A DNA stretch of 64,000 nucleotides from Terebella lapidaria (lineage: Eukaryota; Annelida; Polychaeta; Terebellida; Terebellidae). Under the pieces are notes generated by a model that worked only from the letters and a program-made list of their open reading frames with translations, ran no database searches and was not told the origin of the DNA. This document shows, piece after piece, positions 42,225-54,141 of this stretch. The position numbers and the translations under genes are program-made. Position 1 is the first letter of the stretch. Each line of letters starts with the position of its first letter. The stretch is from contig OX424568.1 of NCBI GenBank assembly GCA_949152475.1, positions 15,537,667 through 15,601,666 on the forward strand, read 5' to 3'.

Positions 42225-43671
42225 GAACCGACATAGTCGACTAACTTGCCGGAATAGCTGGCAATGACCTTGAACTTTTACCAAAGACTTTGAATTTTTT
42301 GCAAAGTTGATGCATCTGGTTATTTTAAATATGAGTAATGGCATTTTTCTAGATTTTGTATAGTTGATGGAAAACATTGAAAAAAGTATTATATTTCTTT
42401 CCTAGCATAAGCAGTTTGTGGTCATGAAAGACTGATAGGATTCGGATCTTTTGTGACGTCATCAACAGAGCTATTTTTCTCAAAATCATTCTGTCAAGAG
42501 CCATTATCCTACAGAATATCTACATCAAATTTGAAAAGAATCAAGCAACAAATGTGGAAGCTATGAGTATGAAAAGACAAACAAATGAAATTTTCTCCAA
42601 TTTTCCGTCATAAAAAGGTCAATTAGGCCATTACCACTGCAATTATTGAACTGATATTTGTCAAATAGCGTCAGTAGGTATCCCCAATACTTACCAGAGC
42701 ACCGGATCAACAATAATCATAAATGGTTTATGCATCTCATGTAAACAATCAATTGAAGTATGATAAAATCACGTTTCACGTCATTATGACGTCATATGAC
42801 GTCAGATTCCAAAAATAAGAACATATATCGAAACTACTCCCGAAGACCTTTCAAACGAGTTACTACTCGATATTTTCGCGAAAGGTCAAGGTCAAGGTCA
42901 TTTTTTGGGTCAACTTCGACCTCAGGCGCTTGCAAAGGCTATCGGCCATACGCCTTAGGTGTAAATACAAAAGTTGATAGGCTAAGTGAGTGCAATACTG
43001 TGGATTTACTTTCGTGTCTCTATCTTGCTTACTTCCTGAGATATAGTGACCTACGTGGTTTTCACTTGCGGGTCAATATTGACCTTGACTTCCGACGCTT
43101 GACCTTGAAATTTCGCGGAACAAAAGAACTCGTCCTTGGCTATAAACAGGTGTATCATTAGATTTTTACGCACATTATTGACGCTTTTATCAGCATGGAC
43201 AGCTTGAAACATGCAATTTCGCTTATAATGGGACCGATTTCGTTGCCATAGAAACGTCAATTACGTCATAACGGATTGACCGATCGCGCTAAAAATTGAC
43301 ATTGACCATAAGGGACCGGTCCGACATCGTTCCCAAGCATCAGATCGAAAATCGGAGGAGGTGACCTCCAAGGTCAAATATTCGACCTCAGGCGAACTTC
43401 TCAAGGTCAAGGTCAAAGGTCAAGGTCAAGTCACAAAAGATAGAACTCGAGTATATCTACGATATGCACTTGAATTGAAGTTTCTACGACGATTAGAACC
43501 GGAATTATGGCCACTTACGTGTTTTCGACGTTTTGTGTGACCTTGACCTTGACCTTTGACCTATATACACCAAAATAGGACGTTTTCTGCCCAGTATCCT
43601 AGAGAATATGTGCACCAAATTTGGAAGAAATCGAGTGAGAAATGTGGACGCTAGGCTGTAAACAAACAAAC
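42225..43671 (+). mobile_element. B2-type element, recent copy 2 (tandem with copy 1)
   Basis: Nearly identical to copy 1 at an offset of 1451-1452 bp, with only scattered substitutions and one- to few-base length changes. The two copies lie head to tail, so this is a recent tandem duplication on top of the older chain. Confidence 0.85.
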
Positions 43672-44836
43672 GAGAGGCCATAGGCCACGCACTTGCCGGA
43701 ATGACCTTGACTTTTGCACTTGACCTCTTGTCAGGAGCTCATTGAGAGGTTATAATAGACGTTAATGTCTCAAGCATCATTCTACAATATCAGATTTGTT
43801 TGAAGTCTCTAGGACGATTAGAGGCCGGAGTTATGGTCACTTATCTGTTCTCATTGTTTTGCATGACCTTGACCTTCGTCATTTGTCATCAATTCTATGT
43901 GGCACACATAGTGTGAATGGAGTTTTTGAATATGCATGATAAAATTATGTTTATATATGCTATATTATCATCAAACAAAATCATAATATCTTCGAATAAT
44001 GATTTTCCTTTGAAATTTTACCGATTTGTTGCCACAAAAACGTAAATTACGTCAAAACGGATATATCAATTGAGCTAAAAATAGATAGAGACTATCATAG
44101 AAAGAATCCACATCGCTTGCATCTGTTAGACCTGCAGTAAATGTTATAACTTTGCACATCTGACACTCAAATGGCCTAAATGTCAGTCTGAAATCACATT
44201 TGACGTCATTATGACGTCAATTGACGTCCGATTCCAAAAATGACACCAGATTTGGAAAGTACTCTCGAAGACCTTTCAAACGAGCTACTACTCGATATTT
44301 TGGAAAAAGGTCAAGGTCAAGGTCACTTTTGAGGTCAAATTCGACCTCAGGCGCTTGTGAAGGCTATCGGTCATACGCCTTAGGTGTAAATGTATAAGTT
44401 GTTAGGCTAAGCGAGTGCTATCCTGTGGATTTACTTTCGTGTCTCTATCTTGCTTACTTCCTGAGATATAGTGACCTACATGGTTTTCGCTTGCGGGTCA
44501 ATATTGACCTTGGCTTTCGACCTTTGACCTTGAAACTTCGTGGAACAGAAGAACTCGTCCTTGGCTATAAAATGTTTTATCATTAGATTTTTACGCACAT
44601 TATTGACGCTTTTATCAGCATGGACAGCTAGAAACGTGCAATTTCACTTACAATGGGACCGATTTCGTTGCCATAGAAACGTCAATTACGTCACAACGGA
44701 TTGACCGATCGCGCTAAAAATTGATATTGACCATAAGGGACCAGTCCCACATTGTTTCCGAGCATCAGATCGAAAATCGGAGGAGGTGGCCTCCAAGGTC
44801 AAATATTCGACCTCGGGCGAACTTCTCAAGGTCAAA

Positions 44837-44986
44837 GTCAAAGGTCAAGGTCAAGGTCACAAAAGATAGAACTCGAGTATATCTACAATATGCACTTGAT
44901 TTGAAGTCTCTACGACGATTAGAACCGGAGTAAAGGGCACTTATGTGTTTTCGACATTTTACATGACCTTGACCTTGACCTTTGAC
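44837..44986. repeat. Half-site array with a perfect 23-bp inverted repeat
   Basis: A run of AGGTCA half-sites (44837-44859) is the exact reverse complement of the TGACCT run at 44964-44986, with 104 bases between. The left arm reads GTCAAAGGTC then AAGGTC repeats. Equivalent but less perfect pairs occur in each B2 core, for example near 41958/42090, 43403/43550, 49515/49658, 51175/51312 and in each C unit. The runs contain the extended half-site TCAAGGTCA (ERR/FTZ-F1 type) and spaced-by-one direct repeats (DR1 type). The pair could fold as a long hairpin if transcribed. Confidence 0.85.
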
Positions 44987-45138
44987 CTAGATTCACCAAA
45001 ATAGTGCGGTGTCTGCCCAGTAATCTACAGATATAGAGTATGTAATATGAACCGATTCGACCTAGAACTGTGGACGCTAGAGTGCAAACAAACACACAAA
45101 CAAACAAACAAACCCATCCATCCACAAACAGACCAACA

Positions 45139-45169
45139 TACTTGCCGGAATTGAAAATTCCGGCAAGTA
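45139..45169 (+). repeat. Terminal hairpin of E5, perfect 14-bp stem
   Basis: Arms TACTTGCCGGAATT and AATTCCGGCAAGTA, loop GAA, no mismatch. Confidence 0.92.
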
Positions 45170-45175
45170 ACAAAT

Positions 45176-46624
45176 GAACCGACATAGTCGACTAACTTGC
45201 CGGAATAGCTGGCAATGACCTTGAACTTTTACCAAAGACTTTGAATTTTTTGCAAAGTTGATGCATCTGGTTATTTTAAATATGAGTAATGGCATTTTTC
45301 TACATTTTGTATAGTTGATGGAAAACATTGAAAAAAGTATTATATTTCTTTCCTAGCATAAGCAGTTTGTGGTCATGAAAGACTGATAGGATTCGGATCT
45401 TTTGTGACGTCATCAATAGAGCTATTTTTCTCAAAATCATTCTGTCAAGAGCCATTATCCTACAGAATATCTACATCAAATTTGAGAAGAATCAAGCAAC
45501 AAATGTGGACGCTATGAGTATGAAAAGACAAACAAATGAAATTTTCTCCAATTTTCCGTCATAAAAAGGTCAATTAGGCCATTACCACTGCAATTATTGA
45601 ACTGATATTTGTCAAATAGCTTCAGTAGGTATCCCCAATACTTACCAGAGCACCGGATCAACAATAATCATAAATGGTTTATGCATCTCATGTAAACAAT
45701 CAATTGAAGTATGATAAAATCACGTTTCACGTCATTATGACGTCATATGACGTCAGATTCCAAAAATAAGAACATATATCGAAACTACTCCCGAAGACCT
45801 TTCAAACGAGTTACTACTCGATATTTTCGCGAAAGGTCAAGGTCAAGGTCATTTTTTGGGTCAACTTCGACCTCAGGCGCTTGCAAAGGCTATCGGCCAT
45901 ACGCCTTAGGTGTAAATACAAAAGTTGATAGGCTAAGTGAGTACAATACTGTGGATTTACTTTCGTGTCTCTATCTTGCTTACTTCCTGAGATATAGTGA
46001 CCTACATGGTTTTCACTTGCGGGTCACTATTGACCTTGACTTCCGACCTTTGACCTTGAAATTTCGCGGAACAAAAGAACTCGTCCTTGGCTATAAACAG
46101 GTGTATCATTAGATTTTTACGCACATTATTGACGCTTTTATCAGCATGGACAGCTTGAAACATGCAATTTCGCTTATAATGGGACCGATTTCGTTGCCAT
46201 AGAAACGTCAATTACGTCATAACGGATTGACCGATCGCGCTAAAAATTGACATTGACCATAAGGGACCGGTCCGACATCGTTTCCAAGCATCAGATCGAA
46301 AATCGGAGGAGGTGACCTCCAAGGTCAAATATTCGACCTCAGGCGAACTTCTCAAGGTCAAGGTCAAATGTCAAGGTCAAGGTCACAAAAGATAGAACTC
46401 GAGTATATCTACCATATGCACTTGATTTGAAGTCTCTACGACAATTAGAAATGGAGTTATGGCCACTTATGTGTTTTCGACGTTTTGCTTGACCTTGACC
46501 TTGACCTTGGACCTAGAATCACCAAAAGTGTGCAGTCGCGAGCCATGAACCTACATGATATGCACACTAAGTTTGGAAGAAGTCAAGCGAGAATTGTGGA
46601 CACTAGGGGCGAACAACCAAACAA
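45176..46624 (+). mobile_element. B2-type element, recent copy 3
   Basis: Starts with the same GAACCGACATAGTCGACTAA as copies 1 and 2 and is nearly identical to them to about 46405. It then changes to a different B2 right end (CTAGGGGCGAACAACCAAACAAATG). Either a hybrid made by recombination between B2 copies, or gene conversion that stopped there. Confidence 0.78.
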
Positions 46625-47724
46625 ATGAAATTTTACCGATTTGTTGCCACCAAAACGTCAAATACGTCAAAACGGATTTATCGATTGAGATAAAAATAGG
46701 TAGAGACTATCATAGAAAAAATCCACATCGTTTGCATCTGTTAGATCTGCAGTAAATGTTAAAACTTTGCATATCTGACACTCAAAAGGCCTAAATGTCA
46801 GACTGAAATCACATTTGACGTCATTATGACGTCAATTGACGTCCGATTCCGAAAATGACAACAGATTTGGAAAGTACTCTCAAAGACCTTTCAAACGAGC
46901 TACTACTCGATATTTTTGCAAAAGGTCAAGGTCAAGGTCATTTTTGAGGTCAACTTCGACCTCAGGCGCTTGCAAAGGCTATTGGTCATACGCCTTAGGT
47001 ATCAATGCAAAAGTTGTTAGGCTAAGTGAGTGTAATACTGTAGATTTACTTTAGTGTCTCTATCTTGTTTACTTCTTGAGATATAGTGACCTACATGGTT
47101 TTCACTTGCGGGTCAATATTGACCTTGACTTTCGACCTTTGACCTTGAAATTTCGTGGAATAAAAGAACTCGTCCTTTGCTATAAACAGGTGTATCATTA
47201 GATTTTTATGCACATTATTGACGCTTCTATCAGCATGGACAGTTTGAAACATGCAATTTCGCTTATAATGGGACCGATTTCGTTGCCATAGAAACGTCAA
47301 TTACGTCACAACGGATGGACAAATCGCGCTAAAAATTGATATTGACCATGAGGGACCGGTCCCACATCGTTTCCAAGCATCAGATTGAAAATCGGAGGAG
47401 GTGACCTCCAAGGTCAAATATTCGACCTAGGGCGAACTTCTCAAGGTCAAGGTCAAAGGTCAAGGTCAAGTCACAAAAGATAGAACTCGAGTATATCTAC
47501 GATATGCACTTGAATTGAAGTTTCTACGACGATTAGAACCGGAATTATGGCCACTTACGTGTTTTCGACGTTTTGTGTGACCTTGACCTTGACCTTTGAC
47601 CTATATACACCAAAATAGGACGTTTTCTGCCCAGTATCCTAGAGAATATGTGCACCAAATTTGGAAGAAATCGAGTGAGAAATGTGGACGCTAGGCTGTA
47701 AACAAACAAACAAACAAACACACA
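46625..47724 (+). mobile_element. B2-type fragment, 5'-truncated
   Basis: Begins inside the B2 body at GAAATTTTACCGATTTGTTG, matching E5 from about 44015, with no opening terminus. It continues colinear with E5 to the CAAA tract at 47700-47727. The frame corresponding to the 121-codon one in copies 1-3 is cut to 72 codons here, as expected for non-coding sequence. Confidence 0.75.
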
Positions 47725-49804
47725 AACGAGAGCCCATAGGGCACACACTTGCCGGAACCAAAATATATGTCATATGCCAATGACATGACATATGGATTTG
47801 AACAAATTGACTAAAATTTCTTCCCTACTTACTACGTTTACTTACTTACTTTACTTCATTTTACTTTAGTTTACTTCACAAACTACTCTTACTATCAATG
47901 TTACCTCATTGAACGTCACAGCACCAAAAATAAGACATGAATAGACTCAGGAGACCAAGAACTTTCTAACGGTATACTACTCGATATGATGAGCTGAACT
48001 TCGTACTTGACCTCGATATTGAGCTCATCACAAAGTCTCAAAAACAATGTCAAATGTCATATTCAAAGTCAAATAAGAAAGGCTTCTCAATATGCTGCAA
48101 TATGGTCATAGTTTGAACTCTCTACGGCGATTAGTTTCGAAGTTACTGCCATTTATGTGATTTTCACGTGATTATGACGTCATTTGTGATCATTTCTATG
48201 CTGCAAACTTACTGTGAATGGATTTTTCTTTAATATGCATGTTAAAATCGTGTTTATATATGTTATATTATCACCAGACAAGATTATAATATCTTCAGAT
48301 AATAAGTTTCCTTTGAAATTTTATCGATTTGTTGCCACAAAAACGTCAATTACGTCAAAATAGATATATCAATTGAGCTAAAAATTGACAGAGCATCACA
48401 GGCCGAATCCACATCGTCTGCAGGTGTTAGATCTGCAGTAAATGTTATAAGTTTACACATCTGACACTTAAAAGACCTGAATGTCAGTCTGGAATCACGT
48501 TTGACGTCATTATGACGTCTATAGACGTCCGATTCCAAAAATGACAACAAATTTGAAAAGTACTTTCGAAGACCTTTCAAATGAGCTACTACTCGATATA
48601 TTCACAAAAGGTCAAGGTCAAGGTCATTTTTGAGGTCAACTTTGACCTCAGGCGTCATAGTCAATGGTCACATTGAAGGTCACCTAAGAAAGGCCTTTTG
48701 ATATGCTACAATATGATCCTAGTCTGAACTCTCTACGACGATTAGTTCCGAAGTTATGGTCAATTATGTGATTTTGACCTTTTCTTTGACCTTGACCTTT
48801 ACCTTTGACCTTGGGTCATGAAGATTGTGCATTGCCTGAGCATGGAAATATATATTATACTTGGATATTTTAGTCACAATCGAACAAGAATTGTGGACAC
48901 TATGGCCTTTTGAAATTTCAAAAAATTGACGTTGATGACGTCATTGTGACGTCAATAAACGTCAAATCTGAATATTAATGAGATAGTGTGTGTCAGGGTA
49001 TAAAGACCTTCCATTTGATATACTAATTGATAGGTTTCAGTTAGTTTGGAAATTTGACCTTGAGGTTTTCCTCATGTGACCTCATTTTCCCGACCAGGTT
49101 CAAGGTCAATCATGAAATTGACATATACGTCTGATTGCCATACCTCTTCTGAATGATATGGTTCAAATTTCATGAACCTACGACGATTCCAACAGATGTT
49201 ATTACCGGAAACGCATTTTTCTGGGATTTCGATGACCTTGACCTTGACCTTTGACCTTTGTACTTCAAGTCGTAGAGGTCAATGATGTCAATATGCATAT
49301 CAAGTTTCAATGGATTCCATACACTATTAACGATATTATGGCCTTTTGAAATTTCGGAAATTTGACGTTTATGACGTCATTGTGACGTCAGTTTACGTCG
49401 CAGCGCCAAAATAAGATATCACTGGAATCAGGGGCCCAAGACCTTTCCAACGATATACTACTCGATATGGTGCGCTGAACTTCGTACTTGACCTTGACTT
49501 CGACCTCAGGCGAACTTCTCAAGGTCAAGGTTAAAGTTCAAGGTCAAGGTCACGGAAGATAGAACTCGAGTATATCTACAATATGCACTTAATTTGAAGT
49601 CTCTACGACGATTAGAACCGGAGTTATGGCCACTTATGTGTTTTCGACGTTTTGCATGACCTTGACCTTGACCTTTGACCTAGATACACCAAAATAGGAC
49701 GTTTCCTGCGCGGTATTCTAGAGAATATGTGCACTGAATTTGGAGGAAATCGGGTGAGAAATGTGGACGCTAGGCTGTAAACAAACAAACACACAAACAA
49801 ACAA
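47725..49804 (+). mobile_element. B2-type element E8
   Basis: Short hairpin GCCC-ATA-GGGC (47732-47742) then ACTTGCCGGAA. After an unusual start (inverted repeat and TTAC-rich stretch) come several degenerate B2 cores with TGACCT runs near 48785, 49223 and 49659, about 436 bp apart. It ends in a CAAA/CACA tract at about 49780-49806 without its own long hairpin, as if E9 had inserted in that tract. Confidence 0.65.
47766..47895. repeat. Short inverted repeat and TTAC-rich low-complexity tract
   Basis: ATATGTCAT (47766-47774) and ATGACATAT (47786-47794) pair perfectly over 9 bp. From about 47825 to 47895 follows imperfect TTAC/TTTAC/TTACTT sequence that no other element here has. I do not recognise it. 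Confidence 0.75.
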
Positions 49805-51519
49805 ACGAGAGCCCCTAGGGCACCCACTTGCCGGAACGCATACTCATGATTTTTGACAGGTTTCAATGAGTTTGTAAACTTGACCTTGAAAACTTATTCA
49901 TGTGATTCCATGGATTTAACATATAAGCATGAGTGCCATGCCTGTTCTGAATATGATTCAAATTTCATGAAACTACGACGATTCGAGCAGAAGTTATCAC
50001 CAGTAATGTGTTTTTCTGGGATTTTGATGACCTTGACCTTTGACCATGTGGTTCATGTCGTAGAGGCCAACGCTGTCAATATGTATATCAATATCCAAAA
50101 GATTCCCTCCAGTATTGATGTTAGAACCTTTTGAAATTTCAGATATTTGACATTTCTGTCATCATTGTGACGTCACTGAACGTCATAGCGCCAAAATTAA
50201 GACATCACGATAATCAGGAGACCGAGACCTTTCCAACGGTATCCTATTCAGTATGGTGCACTGAACTTTGTACTTGACCTTGATATTGACTTGTGGCGAA
50301 CTTCTGAAGGTCAAGGTCAAAGGTCACATTCAAGGTCACCTAAGAAAGGCCTATTGATATGCCACAATATGGTCTTAGTTTGAACTCTCTGCGACCATTA
50401 GTTCCGAAGTTATGCTTTTATGTGATTTTGACCTTTTCCTTGAACTTGACCTCGACCTTTGACCTTTGGTCACGAAGATTGTGCATTGTCTGTGTATGGC
50501 GATACAGACTATACTAGAATAATTCCGTCGGAATCGAACAAGAATTGTGGACACTATGGCCTTTTGAAATTTCGAAAAATTGACGTTCATGACGTCACTG
50601 TGAGGTCAATGAACGTCACATCTCAAAACTAATGAGATACTATGTATCAGGGAATCAAGACCTTCCATTTGATATACTACTTGATAGGTTTCAATTAGTT
50701 TGAAAATTTGACCTTGAAGTTTTGCTAATGTGACCTCATTTTTCGACTAAGTTCAAGGTCAATCATCGAATTGACATATACGTCTGATTGGGATACCTCT
50801 TCTGAATGATATGGTTCAAATTTCATGAGCCTACGACGATTCAAGCAGATGTTATTACTGAAAAGGTGTTTTTCTAGGATTTCGATGACCTTGACCTTGA
50901 CCTTTGACCTTTGTACTTCAATTCGTAGAGGTCAATGCCGTCAATATGCATACCAAGTTTCAAGAGATTCCAAACAGTATTGACGATGTTATGGCCTTTT
51001 GAAATTTCGGAAATTTGACGTTTATGACGTCATTGTGACGTCAGTTTACGTCACAGCGCCAAAAATAAGGTATCATTGGAATCATGGGCTAACGATCTTT
51101 CCAACGATATACTACACGATATGATGCGCTGACCTTTGTACTTGACCTTGATATTGAGCATAGGCGAACTTCTCAAGGTCAAGGTCAAATGTCAAGGTCA
51201 AGGTCACGGAAGCTAGAACTCGAGTATATCTACAATATGAACTTGGTTTGAAGTCTCTAGGACGATTAGAATCGGAGTTATGGCCACTGATGTGTTTTGG
51301 ACATTTTGTGTGACCTTGACCTTGACCTTTGACCTAGACACACCAAAATAGGACGTTTTTGGGCCATCATCCTAGAGAATGTGCACAATAATTTTGGAAG
51401 TAATTCATGTAGAATTGTGGACGCTAGAGGGCGAACAGACAAACAGACAAACAGACAAACACATATACAAACGAACTGACCAACATACTTGCCGAAATCG
51501 TAGATTCCGGCAAGTAACA
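49805..51519 (+). mobile_element. B2-type hairpin-ended element E9 (looks end-complete)
   Basis: Short hairpin GCCC-CTA-GGGC (49811-49821), ACTTGCCGGAA from 49826, cores with TGACCT runs near 50027, 50435, 50886 and 51313, a CAGACAAA-type tract (about 51434-51470) and a hairpin at 51486-51516 (arms TACTTGCCGAAATC and GATTCCGGCAAGTA, loop GTA, one mismatch). The stretch 50752-51420 is the part most like the body of the C unit. The first 40 bp after the short hairpin repeat those of E2 (CATACTCATG), although the bodies belong to different families. Confidence 0.68.
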
Positions 51520-51522
51520 AAT

Positions 51523-51945
51523 GAACCGACATAGTCGACTAACTTGCCGGAAGTGCTGCCAGTGATCTTGACCTTCTACTGGGTAACCTAGATTTTTTAC
51601 AATCTTCATGTACCTGGCCATTCTGAATGTGAGAGTGAATATTCATCATTTTTCAGTGATAAAAACGTTAGTTACGTCAAAACAAATAGAAGAATCAAAC
51701 TGAGAATTGAAAATTTTCCTCATTAGATATGTATAAATCTCCCTATAATACCAAATCCAGAAAAAACAAATCCATAATACCAAATGTCCAAATGGGATTT
51801 TGATGACCTTGACCTTGGCCTTTGACCTATGTAGTTCAATTCGTAGAGGTCAATGTTATCAATGGGTATATCAAGTTTCAAGATATTCCATACAGTATTG
51901 ACGCTGTTATGGCCTTTTGGAATTTCGGAAATTTAACCTGTATGA
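51523..51945 (+). mobile_element. B2-type element start, body truncated
   Basis: Opens GAACCGACATAGTCGACTAA and ACTTGCCGGAA like copies 1-3, then diverged B2 sequence with a TGACCT run near 51803. Similarity stops at about 51945 in the middle of a core, where sequence of another kind begins. Its matching end may be one of the three hairpins at 54142-54305. Confidence 0.6.
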
Positions 51946-52152
51946 TGCAGTCAGAGTTTGATGATGCCAAAAACAAACGTAAAATACAACAGTTTGCAAT
52001 GAAAATTGTAGCTCGATCAAATAGTTCATCCGAAGACACACTGAAATATTCCACTCATATTCATGAAACACTTTTTTGTTATCTCCATAAAGGCACGAAG
52101 TAGTAGATTCTTTGTGCTTTCTGCTTCAGGCTTGATTTTGATTTAATATCGC

Positions 52153-52195
52153 GAAACTCATGTGGAATAATAATACCCAGCCATACACCGAGGTT
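52153..52195 (-). repeat. Inverted fragment of the B1 core
   Basis: Read on the minus strand, this matches the B1 core passage CTCGGTGTATGGCTGGGTAT and the ATTCCACAT after it (compare 39389-39420). It is the only piece of B1 in the opposite orientation that I noticed. Confidence 0.8.
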
Positions 52196-52381
52196 GAAGG
52201 CTAGAAACGGTTCAATTTTCGTGAAAATCGGTCAAGTGAAGAGGTCACAAAAAATCTCAAAAAATTCCTCACGCTGCCGCCACAGCAGCCACACCAATGC
52301 GCAGCCATGAGACATACCTGCATTTATTCTGAGGGCTGTCTCTTGTACGCTATATGCTTCACACTCAACAACTTTCAAAGT

Positions 52382-52455
52382 GACGGTTTGGCTCAGTCAG
52401 TAAAGGCGTTAGGTGTTGGTGCGCGGGGTCAGGAGTTCGATTCCTATTGCCACTT
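52382..52455 (+). mobile_element. tRNA-like SINE head (Pol III A and B boxes)
   Basis: TGGCTCAGTCAG at 52389-52400 fits the Pol III A box with one difference, and AGTTCGATTCC at 52434-52444 fits the B box. Their 45-base spacing is right for a tRNA. A run of eleven or so T follows at once (from 52454), a typical Pol III stop. The D and T stems and the acceptor stem pair poorly, so this is a tRNA-derived SINE head or a decayed tRNA pseudogene, not a working tRNA gene. No anticodon can be assigned with confidence. Confidence 0.62.
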
Positions 52456-52545
52456 TTTTTTTTTAAATTCCAACTAAATTACTTTTTCTGAGTGTTTTTT
52501 TTTGTATTAATTCTGATATGTTTTCCACAGTCACCCTTTTATCTA

Positions 52546-53820
52546 TTCTATTGTTCTGATAATTACAGTCTAATACCTTTAAATTGAAGTGCACTGTGGA
52601 TGTTTGAGAGTTTGCTGAAAAGTTGAAATATTGGTATCACAGGCCTTACGTTTATGACGTCATAGCGGAAAATCTATCATGGCGGAAAAGTATCAGACAG
52701 TACCCTTCTAAAGCAGAATTCAACGAGCTTTCCAATGGTGCAATTCGCTTTTCTGTACGACAAATACTTTCCGATATATAGCCCCATTTCGAAAAATGAC
52801 GTTTCACGTCGTGACGTCATTGACGTTTCACCTAGCGTGTTGAGACTCGGTATATGGCTGGGAAGTATCATTCCACATGAGTTCTGATAATTACAGCCTA
52901 ATATCTTTAAATTTGAGTGCACTGTGGATGTCTGAAAGTTTGCTGAAAGGTCGAAATATCGGTATGACAGGCCATACGTTTATGACGTCATAACGGAAAA
53001 TCTATCAGGGCGGAAACGTATCGGACAGTACCCTCCTAAACGAGAATTCAACGAGCTTTCGAGTGGTACAATCCGCTTCTCTGTGCGATAAATACTTTCA
53101 GATATATAGCCCCATTTTTAAAATTGACGTTTTACGTCATGACGTCATTGACGTTGAACGTAGCGCGTTGAAACTTGGTATATGCCTGTATATTGATATT
53201 TCACATAGGTTCTCATAATTACAGTTCCAAACCTTCAAATTTGAGTGCACTGTGGATGTTTGAAATTTTGCTGAAAAGTCGAAAAATTTGTATGACAGGC
53301 CTTACGTTTATGACGTCATAGCGGAAAATCTATCATGGCGGAAAAGTATCGGATAGTACCCTTCTGAACCAGAATTCAACGAATTTTCCAATGGTGCAAT
53401 TTGCTTCTCCGTACGACAGATACTTTTTGATATATAGCCCCATTTCGAAAATTGACGTTTTACGTCATGACGTCATTGACGTTACACGTAGCGTGTTAAA
53501 ACTTGGTATATGGCTGGGTATCATTATTCCACATAGGTTCTGATAATTACAGCCTAATAACTTTAAAATTGAGTGCACTGTGGATGTTTGAAAGTTTGCT
53601 GAAAAGTCGAAAAATTGGTATGACAGGCCTTACGTTTATGACGTCATAGCGGAAAATCTATCATGGCGGAAAAGTATCGGACAGTACCCTTCTGAACCAG
53701 AATTCAACGAGCTTTCCAATGGTGCAATTCGCTTCTCTGTACGACAAATACTATCCGATATATAGCCCCATTTTGAAAAATGACGTTTCACGTCGTGACG
53801 TCATTGACGTTCAAACAATC
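52546..53820 (+). repeat. B1 328-bp satellite cores, second block
   Basis: Markers at 52648, 52977, 53304 and 53632 give spacings of 329, 327 and 328 bp, with a partial core at the left edge joined to the SINE island. Divergence between copies is like that in the first B1 block. Confidence 0.92.
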
Positions 53821-54141
53821 CGAGTAAAACTTCGCAGTTTGATGGAGGATACTATTATATATCCCTGTGCTGAATTTCAGAAGTATCGGTTTAAATGTGG
53901 CTGCTGTGTGAATTTTTTAAAATTCGCCAATGATGAGAGATAGGGATTTTTTTAGTTTTCAAGAATTTTTGGTGACGTCATCAGTGAACCGATTTTTTCC
54001 AAAAACGTGCGGTCCCGTCCCAGAGCGGATACCTATCTATCAAAAAAAATTCGGAATGCTAGCTCGAAAACTGTGGACGCTAGAGCGCGCACAAACAAAC
54101 GGACAAACAGACAACGCCATAAACAAACAAACCGACCAACA
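53821..54141 (+). repeat. B1 tail with CAAA/GACA-like tract
   Basis: Same tail as at 38884-39212, with GGTGACGTCATCAGTG and AAAACTGTGGACGCTAGAG, ending in CAAACAAACGGACAAACAGAC-like sequence from 54090. Confidence 0.85.

Larger units (their letters stand above)
43672..45172 (+). mobile_element. B2-type hairpin-ended element E5 (looks end-complete)
   Basis: Short hairpin GGCC-ATA-GGCC at 43676-43686, ACTTGCCGGAAT from 43691, B2 body, CAAA tract with CCATCCATCC (about 45084-45125), and a perfect 14-bp hairpin at 45139-45169. The outer motifs form a perfect 12-bp inverted repeat. Body sequence is diverged from copies 1-3 but colinear with their right part from about 44170. It has no coding capacity. 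Confidence 0.7.
51946..52545. other. Island of sequence not built of the local repeats
   Basis: About 600 bp that is neither A, B1, B2 nor C, apart from an inverted 45-bp B1 piece at 52153-52195 and a tRNA-like segment at 52382-52455. The left part (51950-52100) continues an open frame from the B2 fragment, but the frame crosses the junction between two kinds of sequence and has no recognisable motif, so I do not call a gene. T-rich runs follow the tRNA-like part to about 52515. It may be a SINE with flanking target sequence, carried inside the chain. Confidence 0.6.

Noticed and set aside
41344-43161. Repeated 121-codon ATG frame with an Arg-Ser-rich stretch in B2 copies 1-3
   Set aside because: It covers the AGGTCA array (hence Arg-Ser repeats), is kept only among very recent copies, is cut short or absent in diverged copies, and matches no family I know.
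51822-52103. 93-codon frame across the edge of the B2 fragment and the SINE island
   Set aside because: It begins at an ATG inside a degenerate B2 core and runs over a junction between unrelated sequences; no domain or motif is visible. A host exon cannot be fully excluded.
52382-52455. Functional tRNA gene
   Set aside because: A and B boxes are good but acceptor and T stems pair poorly and no anticodon loop can be placed.
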